64,000 nucleotides of DNA from Allantophomopsis cytisporea. Taxonomy: Eukaryota > Ascomycota > Leotiomycetes > Phacidiales > Phacidiaceae. A program made the position numbers and the translations under genes. The DNA is taken from contig CP103030.1 in the NCBI GenBank assembly GCA_024752435.1, forward strand, positions 930,001 through 994,000, read 5' to 3'. Shown here in pieces: positions 12,083 through 25,398 of the stretch. Every line of letters starts with the position of its first letter. Within the stretch, counting starts at the first letter, position 1. The notes under the pieces are model-generated. The model worked only from the letters and a program-made list of their open reading frames with translations. It did no database searches and was not told where the DNA came from.

Positions 12083-12962
12083 ATAATGTGTATCTTTGCT
12101 GAAAAGACAAAATATAATTGATTATGATCGAATACACCTCTCTTTCGCTGTGGAATGATGTAACGAACTGTTCACTCTGTGAAATCCTTGCTTATAAGCG
12201 CTGATTTGGTACAGAGTAGATGGGAATCCACCACTCTCCACCCGTCCAATTGTCAGAAAATATTGGTTTTTATCTTCAGCAGCCTCGTCTATTGCAGATG
12301 CAGCAAATATCCAGAAAGTATCAATTATCTAGAAATATCAGTCTTTTGAGCGCTCCAGTCATCAAGAATGTCCGAAGATCTAGACACTCCGGATACTCTA
12401 GAAAGTTCAGACGTCAGTGGTGTTAAAGTCATTTGTAACGGTCCAAAAGAAGGGCCTTTGACTTCGAAATGTCCAGTTACTAGACCCAAGCAGACTTAAT
12501 CCGAAGATTAGAGCCATTTAAGTACGCAAATATATCTGGCTATTCGAAGTTTTCGAATATTATCCTGAAATACTGGCATTTACGTATTAACCATCGTTCA
12601 TCGGCTCAAGTTACTGCAGCAATACGAACGATCCGGTAAGCCGTCGGCTGTGAAGATATTCAGTAGTATTGTATTATCTACCTAATAGAATTAATTGAGA
12701 ATATTTCAGATACCCGGACCCCCTCCTTCAATTCTCTAGATGCCCTTACAGACAAGCATTTCTAGATAATCGAGATCTCGGAATCAATCTCGGATGTCAT
12801 GATCTCCAAAACGTACATCCTTAATCCACCCCCTGTCCCCCATCACGTCAGCTTACGCTTCAATTCACGTCAAATCCCCAAAACAATATAAATAGTCATC
12901 GCCAATAGTTTTCGTAACTTCACATTCCACTGCATACGTAAGAAATACTCTTCTCAGTCCAC
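11864..12962. other. Convergent intergenic region
   Basis: About 1.1 kb between the 3' ends of the phosphatase and the P450. It holds a hexanucleotide microsatellite and otherwise only short non-conserved frames. Confidence 0.5.
12033..12080. repeat. (TGCTGT)7 microsatellite
   Basis: Seven perfect TGCTGT units from 12033 to 12074, followed by a partial unit to 12080. It lies about 170 bp past the phosphatase stop codon, probably in its 3' UTR. It is not in a coding frame. Confidence 0.9.
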
Positions 12963-14658
12963 TTACGACTGCGCGGCATGCAACCTAACCTTCACTCCGC
13001 TTCCAGGACAGCTGGTGAGTGTAAGTCGATGACGAGTAATTGGGTCCGTCTCCAGATTCTCCATGACATCGAACTTCTGCATGAGCCGGACAATAACGTA
13101 GCCAGCCTCTGTGAGCGCGAATTGCTGACCGAGGCAGATGCGTGGTCCGCCGTTGAACTAATTGTCAAGTCAGTATGCAACTCTCGCACTTGAAAAAACG
13201 AAGGGAAAAAAAAGAACCTAAAGAGCACATAGAGCCCGATTTGACTAGGAAGGAAAGACTCACAGGCAAAAACTCCCACCCAACCTTGCGTCCCTCCCAT
13301 CTCTCAGGGTTAAAGTCTTCAACATCATCACCCCAAATGTCGCGACGGTGATGCATAACATGAACAGAGTAGTCGACTTGTGTACCTTTAGGCACGAAAA
13401 TCTTACTCTTCCCATCCTTCCCGCCGCCCCGGGGCAACGTGGTGTCCTTATTAGCAGTGCGCATATTCAACGGGACGACAGCATATAGACGCAGAGTCTC
13501 ATTCATGCAGTTCTGCAAGTACGCACAGGCCTTGAGCCTAGCGAAGGTGATCTCAGACGGGTTCTCGTAGGTGCCGAAAGAGGCGACGATTTCATTGCGC
13601 AGCTTGGTGTAACGCTGGGGATCGCGGCAGAGGGAGAAGAAGGTCCAGCCGAGGAGGGAGGCCGTGGTGTCACGGCCGGCGAGCAAGATGTTGAGCAGTT
13701 GACTGCGCAGTTCAATGGGATCACGTGTTTCCTGCGCGAGGGCCTCAAGGAAGACGTAACGGGGCTTCTTAACGCCAGCACCCTTTTCGAGCTCGGATGG
13801 GGAGGCTGATTGCATGAGTGCGAGATTGACAAAGTGGTCGATGAACTCGTGGCAGATTTTGTTGCTTGCCCTGAAGCCTTTGGGCTCGACGAGCCAGTAC
13901 AAGCTTGCGAAGCGTTGGCGTGTGGCCAGCGCCATCTGGCTGGAATCGAAGGCGAAAGCAAAGCGTTGCTCATCGAGTGCGCTGGAACTAACAGCGGGCT
14001 TCTTGTAGTCTGGGAGGGCGAGGAGCTGGGAATTGACAGATTCACCAAAGAGGAACTCGGTGGCGGAGTCGAGGGTTAAGCGGAAGAAGAGCACTTGAAG
14101 ATCAACGTTCTGCGTCCAGCCGGTGGCATCGGTAGGGAGAGCTCGCATAAAGTTTTGCACGTGCTCTTCTTCCAGCTCGAGGTCAGAGACCAGATCACGA
14201 GTGAACTGGGGTCTCATCATTGCTCGGGAGTGCTCCCATGGCTTGCCGTCTTGAGTGAAGATGCCGTTTCCAAGGAGGGCAAAGAGATTGCCATTACGGC
14301 GCGCACCCAGCTCAAAGTCAGAGAACTGGGTGGCCAAGAGAGCTTGGATGTTCTTCTCATCAGCAGTGAAGAAGTTATCAACCCCGAAGACCTTGTGTTT
14401 ATAGGTGATGGCTCCAACATCTACCGTACGCTGCTGGGCATCGACGGGGAAAAGCATGTCTTTGTCGGCTTTGAGGGCACGCTTGACCTGATCGATACCG
14501 AGGGGGAGCTTGTTGTGTTGAAATGGTGCCTCTTCACAGTTCAGCTCGCGAGCTACTTTGGCATTGTGACGAGCTGTGAGGAAGCTTTGGATGATAAGGA
14601 AGATGACATAGGCGGCCACGGCCCAACCGAGTCCTAAGATGGCGATGGGGAGCTCCAT
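12963..14658 (-). CDS. cytochrome P450 monooxygenase (CYP52-like)
   Basis: Exons 13264-14658 and 12963-13157, joined across a 106-nt intron, encode 529 residues. The join restores FLPFNGGPRICLG, the heme-binding loop, with heme ligand Cys473. A single N-terminal membrane anchor (residues 1-27) suggests the endoplasmic reticulum. Other signatures are the oxygen-binding I-helix LLAGRDTT at 326-332, the K-helix ExxR at Glu387-Arg390, and FNPERW at 449-454. The overall pattern, including NGIFTQDGKPWEHSRAM, fits the microsomal CYP52 clan that omega-hydroxylates alkanes and fatty acids; the substrate is inferred. It needs a P450 reductase, which is not in this window. It has no pathway partner nearby, so nothing suggests a cluster. 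Confidence 0.92.
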
Positions 14659-17600
14659 GTCGATTGTTGGTTGAGATGTTCTTTGGTCGAGTTACTGAAT
14701 GGATTGTCTTGAAGGTGAGGGGTGTTCGAGAGGCGGTATGAGGGGGATTGGGCCCGAAGAAATACTTCTCTGTGTGTCAGCTTGATGGCCAGACCCGTTC
14801 GTTATATGTGGTAGTGGTAGCAGTTGCAGAAGTACAGAGGATCCATCCGTTCGCGCAAGAGCCCCGCTTACATTTGACACAGGGAAGGATCAGCACGTAT
14901 CTCCTCCCAGTTCCGTACTGTATGGAGTGCGGAGTAGAGGCAGGTCAAAAGTGGTCAAGAGACAATTGAGGAGCTTGCCATTGGTCACTTCCGGGTAAGC
15001 GGCGGGAACTACCATATGACCGTTGGCCTAGCTGGGTATTTCAGTGACGACTAGATCCGCCGGCGGGGCAATGGGTGTTGCCGGAAAGACGACAAGACCA
15101 GGGGATGTGTTGAGGAGAATGTGGTGTCGAGGCAAGTCAGGTGATGTACCTCATGAGGTGATGATCTCAGCTCCACCCGGCAATTGCCCATTTCCACCCC
15201 TTGGCATGTCATGTATCGTACTTCACACTCTCGTATGGATGGTTGTATGCACGTGGTACGTACCGAGATAGTTCACATGTGACTCCCAGATACTAGTGTA
15301 CATGTACATACCTATATACATCCATCCGTACTGTAGGTAGTTCATCCGACGTGGGCTACGTCGGGTAGGCATTACGACTCTGCGGATTACATAAGTATGG
15401 AGATGCATGTTTCAACCCACTCGCAAACGCATATATATGTACTACGCGTGTGTGCATGGAGGAACGCAGATGATACACAAGATCCATATTCCATGTATAC
15501 TCGCGCCTCAACAATACAGTGTGATGAATTTCTCTTGTTCGTCTTCACCTCAAGTGTTCGGGTGAGAATGAAAACTCGAGTGTGTCAACGCTGATGCTCA
15601 TGTTGATCCTGTTCCGTCGCTGGTGCGGACGCTGATGCGGACACTGATGCCAATGCCAACGAATACTCTATTGTTCAACCGGAGATTATTTGCGCAGCTA
15701 TCCCCCATTTATTCCCACCGACCGCACAGCAGAAAAGTCAAAAACAGCCCTGGAAGTGGAGTAGAGGCAAGTCAGGTCAAGTCTCAAGTTGCGATCGAAG
15801 CGGGAATAGCTGCCCACATTTAAGTACAAGTGCCTTCGTTCCCTTCGTTCCGCGAGCGCCTAAGATGCGTCTTCGCCGTCCACCAACCCTTGATCAGCTC
15901 CACCGGCTCAACTACCTAGGTACAGTCCATACATAGTCCGTACGCATTACGCATTACGAATGAGAAGAGACAGAGATGTTCTTACGCGAACCCCTCGGCC
16001 GGTCAAGGAAAAACTCACATCATCATCATTCATGCTCAGTCTCAGTAATGGTCTCGGCCTCGGACTCAGATGCATTATGGTTTCGTGTCGTTGTTGGCTT
16101 GCCTATCAGATAAAAGCAAGAATGGGGTTGATGCATAATCAACAATACAGACTGTGTCCATTGGCTTTTGCGTATATCTCAATCTCACCTTTAACACCAT
16201 TTTCGGGCTCAAGCTACCTACGTAGCTTTTGACTTGGGGCTTTGGGCTTGGCGTTAACTGCCGTTGGATCCTTGTAAGAATGCACTCTGCCTGTCCCTTG
16301 CCTGGTCGATGTCAATTAGTGAAGAGCGATCGAGTGGCATTTTCATCCAGGCCATACAGACCTCACATACTAATCTGAGGACGGGAATATACAATTCGGG
16401 ACGTTTACATACTCCTGAAAGCCATGCTTACCTGGCGGTCTTATCACAGATGCACAGTGGAAAGTTAATCGCCATATCTCCAACATCAAATCTGCGGATC
16501 CATATTTCTCATCAGAGTAAAGTGGATAGCAACCTGATGGCCCAACGGTTCAACTTCCGCGTCGACCCCACCACCATTATGTGCATCGATACTCCACATC
16601 TCAAAGACACAATGGCCAAGAATACTACCTTACCCTTCGGGAGGACCTTAACTAAAGACGGGGAGGACCTTTCCGAGAGACGTTGTACGTACAGTACGTA
16701 CAGTACATCGGCTCAGACAAGAACGGTCATCATCGGTGATAACCACGGACGAAGACAACTAGAAGAACCCCGAAGACTTATCATGCATTTGCCTCTTGCA
16801 GACTTAATTTGTATACTCATCATCTGCAACACCAACACGCCAACATCCAAACGCACCACACCCTCATCCTCACGCAAAGGCCAATACGTGCCGAAGCATG
16901 CACAGCACCCGATACCACGAGGATGGAGGGCAGCACAGGGCGTCAGCTTAAGGATGAGCAGTGGCGCGCGCCCTGACTGATACATCCATTCCAATCATAC
17001 GAAAAGGAAGGGTCCTCGCACTTTTTTACATTGCAACCATCCTGCGTACAAGCACTGTAACCCCTTTCCCTCCACGCCCATTTACTTACCAAATCCTGCA
17101 AGAACTCCTGCAAGAAGCCCGAAACAGAGGACGCATAAAGCCTGGAATCCCAGTCACAAAAGAAAGCTCAGTCACAAAGGCCTCAACGCCATCTCGGCTC
17201 GGCTCGACTCGACCGAACTCGTTAAATCCCCCCCGCATCGCATATGACCAAATAATCACGTGATACACGACAGCTGATCGACTGAAGACTGAGGCAGGAA
17301 ACAGGCAGGAATGCTGCCAACCAATGACATAATACATACCTGACCTGTAAGGCAAACAAAGCTATCTGGCGTGCTTACCTAAGGTACACACACACAAAAC
17401 TCAACCCACTTAACACGAACCCACCACGAACACGCCCGCACGAGCCACTAGCAGGGTCCGACGCGGAAAATAAATAAAACGCGAAAGAACGCGACTTCCC
17501 AGCGGGCAGCTGGAGCAGCGCAGAGCATCCGCAGTCCACCACAGCCCTACGGGAGCCTCGAATCCACCATCCGCAAACCGTAGCGGGTGATGCGAGAGGA

Positions 17601-18460
17601 TCGGGATACTTTTCTGCGTGGTTTTGGGACGCCCGGCTTTGTGGTGAGGTGGGGCCGCGGCGTCGGAGGGCGACACGAAGGGAAACGAGACTCGCGAAAG
17701 GGAAGCGAGAAGATATGCTGGTGTGCGGGTGGTGCACGCCGAATTTCATGGTTGACATGGTGGACACGTGGGATGTGGAGCTGGTTATGCATGTTGTAGT
17801 GGGGATTTTGGGAGATCAATTATGGAAGTTGTTTGTGCATTAATACATAGCTAATTCTCTGCAAGCAAATTGTGTGACTTTTTCTTTTTGTGCACACGAC
17901 ACAATTGGTGTTGGGGTACATATTTCTTGGACGTCGACGAATGGGGGATGTTATCGCCGCAGAACAAAGAAGTAGAGGCTGAGTAGAAACTGAGTAGAAG
18001 CTTGGGCAAATAGCTACTACTGGATACTGGGGCCATGAAGTAGAAGTGAAGAATGAAAATGAAGAAGTCGCAGCCGCAGCACCCGCAGCAGCAGCACCAG
18101 CAGTAGAAGAAGAAGAAGAAGAAGCAAACGAACATCAAATGTATTTAAGCCGTGGCCAATGCGGTAATACGCATATCCTTATAGCTTTCCCTTCCCTTTC
18201 TCCGGAGAAACATCAAAACAAAAGAAGAAGAAAAGGAGAGAAAAAAAAACAGATGGAAAAACATCGATGATGACTGGTGCCTAAATCCCCTCCCTTATTT
18301 ACCTATCCGACCTAGCAAAACATGACGTGAGAGTTTGTGTGAACACATCCGCATAGCCATCTGAAAAATCATATACAACGTAATTTCGTAAACGCAAAGT
18401 TTAGTTTGGTGAGGTTGGTGAGGCCTCGGTGGAGCAGTGGAGTGCTGCTGATCATGGCAC
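14659..18460. other. 3.8-kb intergenic region upstream of the P450
   Basis: Between the P450 start and the 3' end of the Whi5/Nrm1-like gene. It has many short palindromic GTAC-rich stretches and direct repeats, for example two tandem TACGTACAG units near 16686. The longest frame (16264-16980) begins with TTG, has no domain and reads like random sequence. An antisense frame at 17375-17767 is equally unconvincing. Confidence 0.45.
18064..18124. repeat. compound GCA/GAA trinucleotide repeat
   Basis: An imperfect run of GCA-type triplets passes directly into a run of GAA triplets. It lies about 340 bp beyond the stop of the Whi5/Nrm1-like gene and is not in any supported coding frame. Confidence 0.75.
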
Positions 18461-19706
18461 CTATGAGAGGAGATTCCCACCTAGCTGCATGCCGAGCCCG
18501 GTGTGCTTGGTACCGGAACCATTGATGGGACTACCGGAAGGGAGGAAGTTCTCAAAGGTGAGACGTCTTCTGGCTACAGTTTGTGGAGTCTTGATAGTGC
18601 CAGGTGTCCTATTCCAGGTAGCTTGTGCCGGACTTGGGGTGATGTTGACAAAGTCAGCGAAGTCGAAGTGCTGAGATGGAGTGACTGGATTTCCAAAGCC
18701 TGACATGAGACCGCTGCCACCACCGGGTGTAACCATCATGGAGGATGGGAGTGCTGGGTTGCGAGGTGGAGGAGTGGATGGAGGATGCATGCGAGCTTTG
18801 ATGGCTGGGTTTGCTGGCGACGGTGAGGTTGCAAGGTAAAGAAGTAAGTCTGCACCTTCCTCTGACTTGCCATTGTTCTTCTTGGTATTGCTTTGACGAC
18901 CGAGAGCCGCACGGCCTCGCATGGGTGGGGGAGTTCGAGGTGGAGAGGAGCGGAGGTCATTGCTTGGCATCTTGAAAGAGTGCATGGGCAATAGGTTGTC
19001 ATCATCGTCTGAGACGGCAGCAAAATTAGGAGAGCCAGGCTCATCCATAACATTGGGACCGTAGAAAAAGTTCAGGCTTTGTGCAGCCGAGGTTGTATAC
19101 GTATTTGGCTTTCGTGGCTTGATTGGCGAGGATTGCGGAAGATGATGACGATCTTTCCAGGCCATGTGGCTTGAATGAAGAGACAAACCGGCAGCAGGGG
19201 AGGAACGGAATCTCTTTCGAGTGCTTGAGCTTGAATCTGGGAAGTTGAATACGTTGTTATATGTTCGTTTTCGGTGGCCACCACTGCTACTTCCGGAGCC
19301 AATGGCATCGGAGAAGAGCGGTCCTCCCTTGATTGGGGAAGAGCTCAAAAGCGTGCGAGGATAATTGAAGTCGGAGATGGTCGAGGATGATGAATCAGAC
19401 AACATGTCACCACTGGATTCGGGACGACGTCTTCGTAGTTCTTCCTCAACCTTTGGTTCGATCGTATCAAGGGTGAGATCCTCCCACCCATTTTGGGACT
19501 TGAAGTGTGCGAGTGCGAGTCGGTTTTGTAATTTTCGAGCCATCTAAGGTGAGAAAAGGTCAGCCATATATTCCATGGTGACGACATGATGAACAGGGGA
19601 ATTCAGATGGAGGATATGGTAGACCAACCTTGCTGACTTCGGCTCTCTTCAACACCTTCTCGGCAACAGCCTCGGGCTGCTGCTTCTTCTTCCATGGCGA
19701 TGACAT
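18461..19706 (-). CDS. Whi5/Nrm1-type G1/S transcription repressor
   Basis: Exons 19629-19706 and 18461-19543, across an 85-nt intron, encode 386 residues. The first exon gives the basic lead MSSPWKKK; the join runs straight into ARKLQNRLALAHFKSQNGW, the GTB/Whi5 motif that contacts SBF/MBF transcription complexes in yeast Whi5 and Nrm1. The remaining 320 residues are Ser/Pro-rich and look disordered. They hold many SP and TP dipeptides (SSPIK, RTPPP, ITPSP, KTPQT), which are candidate CDK phosphorylation sites. Inferred role: nuclear co-repressor that limits G1/S genes. From sequence alone Whi5 and Nrm1 cannot be separated, so no symbol is given. The frame upstream of 19706 has only a TTG start. 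Confidence 0.85.
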
Positions 19707-22700
19707 GATTGTGTATATGTGAGTGTTGTAGGTCTTGTTGACCAAATGGTCGGAGCAGAAGGTCAAGTAAGGACCGGTTGCCTGGCGAGCAGAATTGATT
19801 TTCAGAAGACTCTATCTGATCAAGTGGGTCGAGGGATTCTTGAGGTAATGGAAACTCTCTTCACCAGAGCCTTTTTCTGCTCGCAAGACCGAACCCTGGA
19901 CCTTTGTTGAGGCTGGTGGGCGTCAAAGACAAATTAATGAAAGCCTCTCCGATTTCCACAGGACAAACAGAGGAAGAATGAAGACTTTCACAAAGATTGA
20001 ATGTACAATTCGACGATGTAGTCAGGCATCGAGGCACAAGTTGAGGTTTCGTAGTGGAGGTTGGTGTGTGTCGAGGAAGTGCAGCACGGCGCTTCAAGGA
20101 AGCGAAGCATTGGCGTTGCAAGGTGCAAGGTGAACCTAGTTATGCAGGCCTAATTGACAGCCAATAGTGATGCTTGCAGCTATGTATTACTGCTATCAGC
20201 TGTATGAAAAACGCCCTAAGTATCAGCAATTGGCATGCTAATGGTTATCATGTTGGGGAAAGTACTGGGGGGAGGGAAGGGGATCGGAATATGCAATTGA
20301 TCCTTCAATGGTCTAAGATGAGAGGCTCTCTTGGTGCTGTCAGTCAGTCAGATACGGTAGAGGATTACTGTGTATTTGATATACGAGAGAACTTGGTTGA
20401 ATATTTCAATGTGAAGGATGCATAAGCTCGAGAGCTTTGTTCGCTCTGAGCGATGAGGATCACTCCCAGACAGAGTCAGAGGACGGAGTAGGGAATATCT
20501 TGAGATCGGAATTTGTAACGAAGTAAGGTAGGGTAAAGTGCTGCAGCATCTGATATTCGACTATCTACCTAATGTACATATTCTATTCGTAGCACCTTAA
20601 CTTGACCAAGTCTCGTTGTCCTGTAAGAAGGCTCTAGACGGAGTGTTGCCATGTATGAACCCCGCTACTAAGCAAGCAATGTGGTAATGAACGAATGCGC
20701 AAGAGACTCACCAACCTCCGGCCAACATTCATACAAACACAATGATGAGGAAGCGGTAGAGAGGTGAAGTGGTCAAGAGAATGTGTAAGCATTATTATTA
20801 CCTTATAACCTTATTGCCTAGGTATCGAGTAGTCTCAGTCAGAATTCAAGATTTCGCGTCTCTCTTTATCTATGAATTGGAGCGATTTCGTGTCTGCAAC
20901 GCGTAAATTGATTGCTGAAGCGATTGAGCTGACGATTCGTTTATCCAATTCGTTGATACCCATGAAGAGCTTACATGTGGCACGGTCTTGATGCCAGGTC
21001 GTCCGTTGTATTTACCATGGCGATATGACATGGTACTCTGAGCAGATACCCTATCCGTTGCGTGAGTTGCATCTTGTGCACGGATACAGACAGACAGCAT
21101 TGTGACAGGCCAGAAATTATGTTGCTGTGATCAAACAAAGATATGGTGGTGTCGAATGTCCGAGTGGCTGACGGGGCTGTCTCTGTCACGTTGGATGAAT
21201 TCATAAGATATGAACAGGCACACCGGCCTTCATATATAACCATACCGAACCCCGCAAATTGTGGTCTGTCACAAGAAGCATCTCGTCGAGTTGTCGAGAC
21301 CACATCCATGACTGTGTGGAGACAATCAATATCAATGAACACCATTATTCTCTGGGGAAGCATCTCCATATATACTCGCTCTCATCAATCACTGCTTGTC
21401 TTTTACGAAGCACAGCACAGTCCTCGGAGTACACAGAGAGCGACATTGCAGTCTGAGCTCAATTGCTGGCAAATAGATGATCGATTACTCACGCCCCAAC
21501 CGACGCCTCGCACTTGCGGTATACTGGTGATATGATGTTTGGCGATGGATCTCCATACTTATGAATAGAATAGCTGCAGCAATAACTATGAGGAGACGAC
21601 TCATTAGTAGGGTGAGAGGCAGCCCGGTACCTGTTCATAAGTATCGCTGCGCCTCCCTCCTTGCAGACAGAATAATCACGACGCCGCAACAACCTTAATG
21701 GAAACGTAAAGACATTCGACCAGTCTGGAGGTATATTCAACTTTGGGCCGTTGCTACTTAAGTAAGTCGGAGTACACAGAAAGAATACCTAGTCTAAGTA
21801 CTAAGAATTACTTTTTTGCGTGGTTTCATAGATACGGGAATTGCGGTAGTTACTTGGAGAACAAACAAGACAGATCAAGGGTAAATTTGGATGCGCACCA
21901 TGTATTTCATATGGATGAGGACATTGTTGGATATGGAGTACGTACACAATATATATATATATATATACATATATATACACTGCGTCTTTCCACCCCCTCG
22001 TTTGATTTGATGATGATCGTTGAGTTGCTGTCATGAAGGTTGTTGATCAGTCACTATTATTGATAGGAATGTGCGTGCGGGCGTGGAAGGCTGAGTTGCT
22101 GACTTGCTGCAAGAGACTCGACGTCTCAGTATCAGCATCATTAATCCCCGACTCATGTACCAAAACTTGTTTCGTTCGTAATTGACAGCCTGTGCACCGT
22201 CCAAAGTTGGAGAATAATTGGGGATTAATTATGGAGAATACTCAGTAAAATGGAGATGTGCCATCGTCCCGGCACGAAGAGCAGTGGTTGGCTAATGCTG
22301 CACCATCTCCCATATACTTGGCCTCTTCCGGTTAGTCTGGCGATATGCGGCGTACCCAGGCGTGCCAGGTAGATCTCAAGATTACCTTAGGTACGGTTGA
22401 TTCAAGTTTGTGCCGTCGTTGGCTGAAATCCTCGTACAAATTCAGAGAGATACGTACCATACTTATTCAAAGTGCAGGCCAACAAAAAGCCCGGCTATCC
22501 ATTCGCTCTTCCAACTGCATACTAATTATCGCTGTGTCTTCGTGCAGAGTCTTTCGTTATTATCATCGTCGTTGTCGTCGTTGTCGTAATCGTAATCCTC
22601 GACGATTCTGAAAGGCCTTCTGGATCTCAATCCGGCTCCACTCGTTGATTGATTGTCCTTCCATGCATCTTCGCCTCGACCTGGAACGTGCTACTATATA

Positions 22701-22938
22701 CGAAGTACAAGACATCTGTGATCCTACACCCAGAATAAGACTCCACTCTCGAAACATACTGCCAAGGAACGTCAGCATCATAGTTTAAGCACATACTGCG
22801 CCTTGCCAACAACTGAAAAAGTGTCCTGTCGTCAAAGTCCCTTCCATATTACCGTTAGTATTTACCCTCGCCGTCGTCTATTTACTTATTTGTTGCGAGG
22901 TCGCATCGTGCTGACTACATCTTCAACATTAACAGATC
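19707..22938. other. 3.2-kb divergent intergenic region
   Basis: It separates the Whi5/Nrm1-like gene (-) from the metallopeptidase gene (+) and so holds both promoters. An ACGCGT sequence (MCB-type) occurs at 20899-20904, but one copy 1.2 kb from the gene is no more than chance would give. The 130-codon frame at 21143-21535 has an ATG but no recognisable domain. An AT dinucleotide repeat is listed separately. Confidence 0.45.
21949..21979. repeat. (AT)n microsatellite
   Basis: About 20 nt of perfect AT dinucleotides, then an interrupted AT/ACAT run. It is intergenic and has no coding role. Confidence 0.85.
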
Positions 22939-25398
22939 ATGGCGCCATCCTTTTTCAGAGACTTGAGGAGGAAATCCAAGTCAAGCTCTCGCACAGAGTC
23001 GACAGATACCAGCAGTAATGGCAGTAATGGAATCACCGCTACAAAATCCACCTCAACACTCAATTCTGCCATAGGCTCTACCACGCCGCCATTTGTACAG
23101 AAATCCCATTCTATTGCGAATTTTCAACAACAGAACAGTATGCCACCACCGGTACCAATTCGCCCGCCTTATACTGCGAACAACAGCGCTAGAAATAGTG
23201 TTTCAGGAATGACTGGTCTTGGATCACCATCTCTTCAAACCTCACTACCAGTATCACAATATGCACCACGAATAATATCAATATCAGATGGATCATGGGT
23301 AAGTCAGCTCGATCACATTTCCTTCGGTATATACTCATAAACACATGCAGGTCTACCAGAAGGTCTTATCGGTCTACGGGACTATTGGAGATGCATCACA
23401 AGCCATGGAGGGAACCGTAACAGTGAGCAGGATCGATGACGGGTTTCCTCCCGTACCCTGGCCTGTGTCCGATTCGCACTTTAAAGCTCTCGTATACTTA
23501 ACTCCAGGCCCAAACAAGTTGAAATTTGACTTCACATGTCCAAAGCTTGCGAACAGTGGCAGTTCCAACAACATACACTCTACGACAATCACCCTTCACA
23601 TGCTCCCAGTGTCCAATTCTCCACCCTTACAACTTGTAATATTGCTGGGTAAGGATTCACCAGGCCAATTCGACTCCACTCCTGCGCGAATTTCGAAAGA
23701 AGGCAATGGCCTCGATACTGCAATCAGGAAGTTCAGAATGGCGGCATACCTGTGGCAAGCATTCACAGCTGAGCAGATGTGGCGCAATAAGATGGGACGC
23801 CGTGTTTTCCGTTTCGAAGAAGAGTGGCAAACCGGTACAACATCTTTCAGGGATCGCGAGTTGGGAACCATGCGCAATGAGGCTAAGATCCATGTTATAC
23901 GATCCGACAAAACTGTGGCCGAGATTCGAGATCTGGACATAGCACAACAAAATCCAAATGCCAAAAAGAAAGGAGAACTCTTCACCATTGCTGGAGACGC
24001 TGTCAAGAACTACTTCAGGCCATTGCCTGGACAGAAGCAGTATGTAACAGTCCTTTTCTTGGACGCACATTGGGACAAGAAAGCAAAGGTTATCACTGGG
24101 CATGCTGCTCTTGGTGGTGGTGGAGGTGAAATTCAACTTGCGATCTTTGGGTCACAAGCGATGCACAGTTATCCTACAACCTTGGAAGAAGTCATGCCTG
24201 CTTTCTCTGATTGTACGCGCACCGATACGCAATTCGTTGCCAACGACTGCAATGAGTCTGGTAGCTCATGGGAAGCCGCAAATATCGGTATTGGAGCACA
24301 CATGCACGAGGTTGGCCATCTATTCGGTTGTCCCCACCAAGAAAACGGCGTTATGTTGCGGGATTATGTTAGGTTGAACCGTTCCTTTACAACCCGCGAG
24401 CCATTTTCGACGAGAACTGGCGAGAAGGGCGGCCTTGTTCTTCAGCAAGACGAATGTACCTGGCACCGTCTGGATTGTTTACGCTTCAGAAAGCACCCTT
24501 CTTTTCGACTGCCTACCGATCCACCCCTCAATGCTGATGGCTCAGTCCAAGTCTGGCCCGTTGACAATGGTAATGTCTTAGTCACGGCAGCGACTGGAGT
24601 AGCTTTTCTAGAAATTTATATCGACGACGATGACCTTTGCCATCATTGGATAGAATTTGGGGATGGAAATGGTAACGGTCCAGTTCAGCGTCAAGTGGTC
24701 CTCACAGATGCGGATCTGAGGAGTCGTATACCAGAAGACAAGCGAAAGGCCTCAAGACTGAAACTCAAGGTCTTCTCATTCGGTCTGGGTGAGCATGAAG
24801 TTGCAGATTTTTCTCAGCTTCTATCGAAGAATTCGTCATTTAAATTGCCCAATGGACAGATGGGATTCAAGGGAAGCCAGTTGGGCTTTTCGCAGATGGA
24901 GGGCACTCAACCACAACAGATCATTATGGAGAGTGCTATGACCTCCAAGGTATTGCATTCCGTCACAGTGTATCATGGCTTTGCTCTCGATGGCATCGAG
25001 TTCAAATACAATGACGGATCGACCCAGTTATTTGGGAAGACAGGTGGGAAAGCAGGCGGTGACAGATTTGATTTAGGTATGGCTATCTTCTGAATCTTGA
25101 GTTTTATAACTGACGAATTTAGACGTTCGCCGTGGTGAATATATCTCGGGCTTCTATCTCAGAGCAGGCCTCTGGATTGATGGAATCGAGATTTTGACTA
25201 GTTTGGGAAGACGTTCCGGTGTATTTGGAAATCCTGTTGGTGGCTCTGGGTAAGTTATATAATAATTGTGATTTTTATTGAAAGCTAACATCCTTCCTTA
25301 GCCACACTCTGATACCACCACGAGGTTTCAATATTGTAGGTATTTCTGGATCATGTGCTGCTTGGATCGACGGGTTCTCCATCATCATTACGAGGTGA
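22939..25398 (+). CDS. zincin metallopeptidase with jacalin-like domain
   Basis: Four exons, 22939-23298, 23351-25076, 25123-25249 and 25302-25398, encode 769 residues with consistent phase. The N-terminal 120 residues are a Ser/Thr/Pro-rich basic region without a signal peptide. The central region matches the fungal putative peptidase family that includes yeast YIL108W. Its zinc site is HEVGHLFGCPH at 439-449: zinc ligands His439, His443 and His449, and catalytic Glu440. The C-terminus, from about residue 620, resembles a jacalin-type mannose-binding beta-prism (VTVYHGFALDGIEFKYNDGS, then GEYISGFYLRAGLWIDGIEI and GISGSCAAWIDGF); exons 3 and 4 complete it. It is likely cytosolic; its substrate is unknown in this family. 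Confidence 0.9.

Noticed and set aside
16264..16980. 238-codon open frame
   Set aside because: It begins with TTG, has no recognisable domain and its composition resembles random translation of GTAC-rich intergenic DNA.
20899..20904. ACGCGT (MCB-like) upstream of the Whi5/Nrm1-type gene
   Set aside because: A single copy 1.2 kb from the start; several such hexamers are expected by chance in 64 kb, and another lies in unrelated intergenic DNA near 15443.
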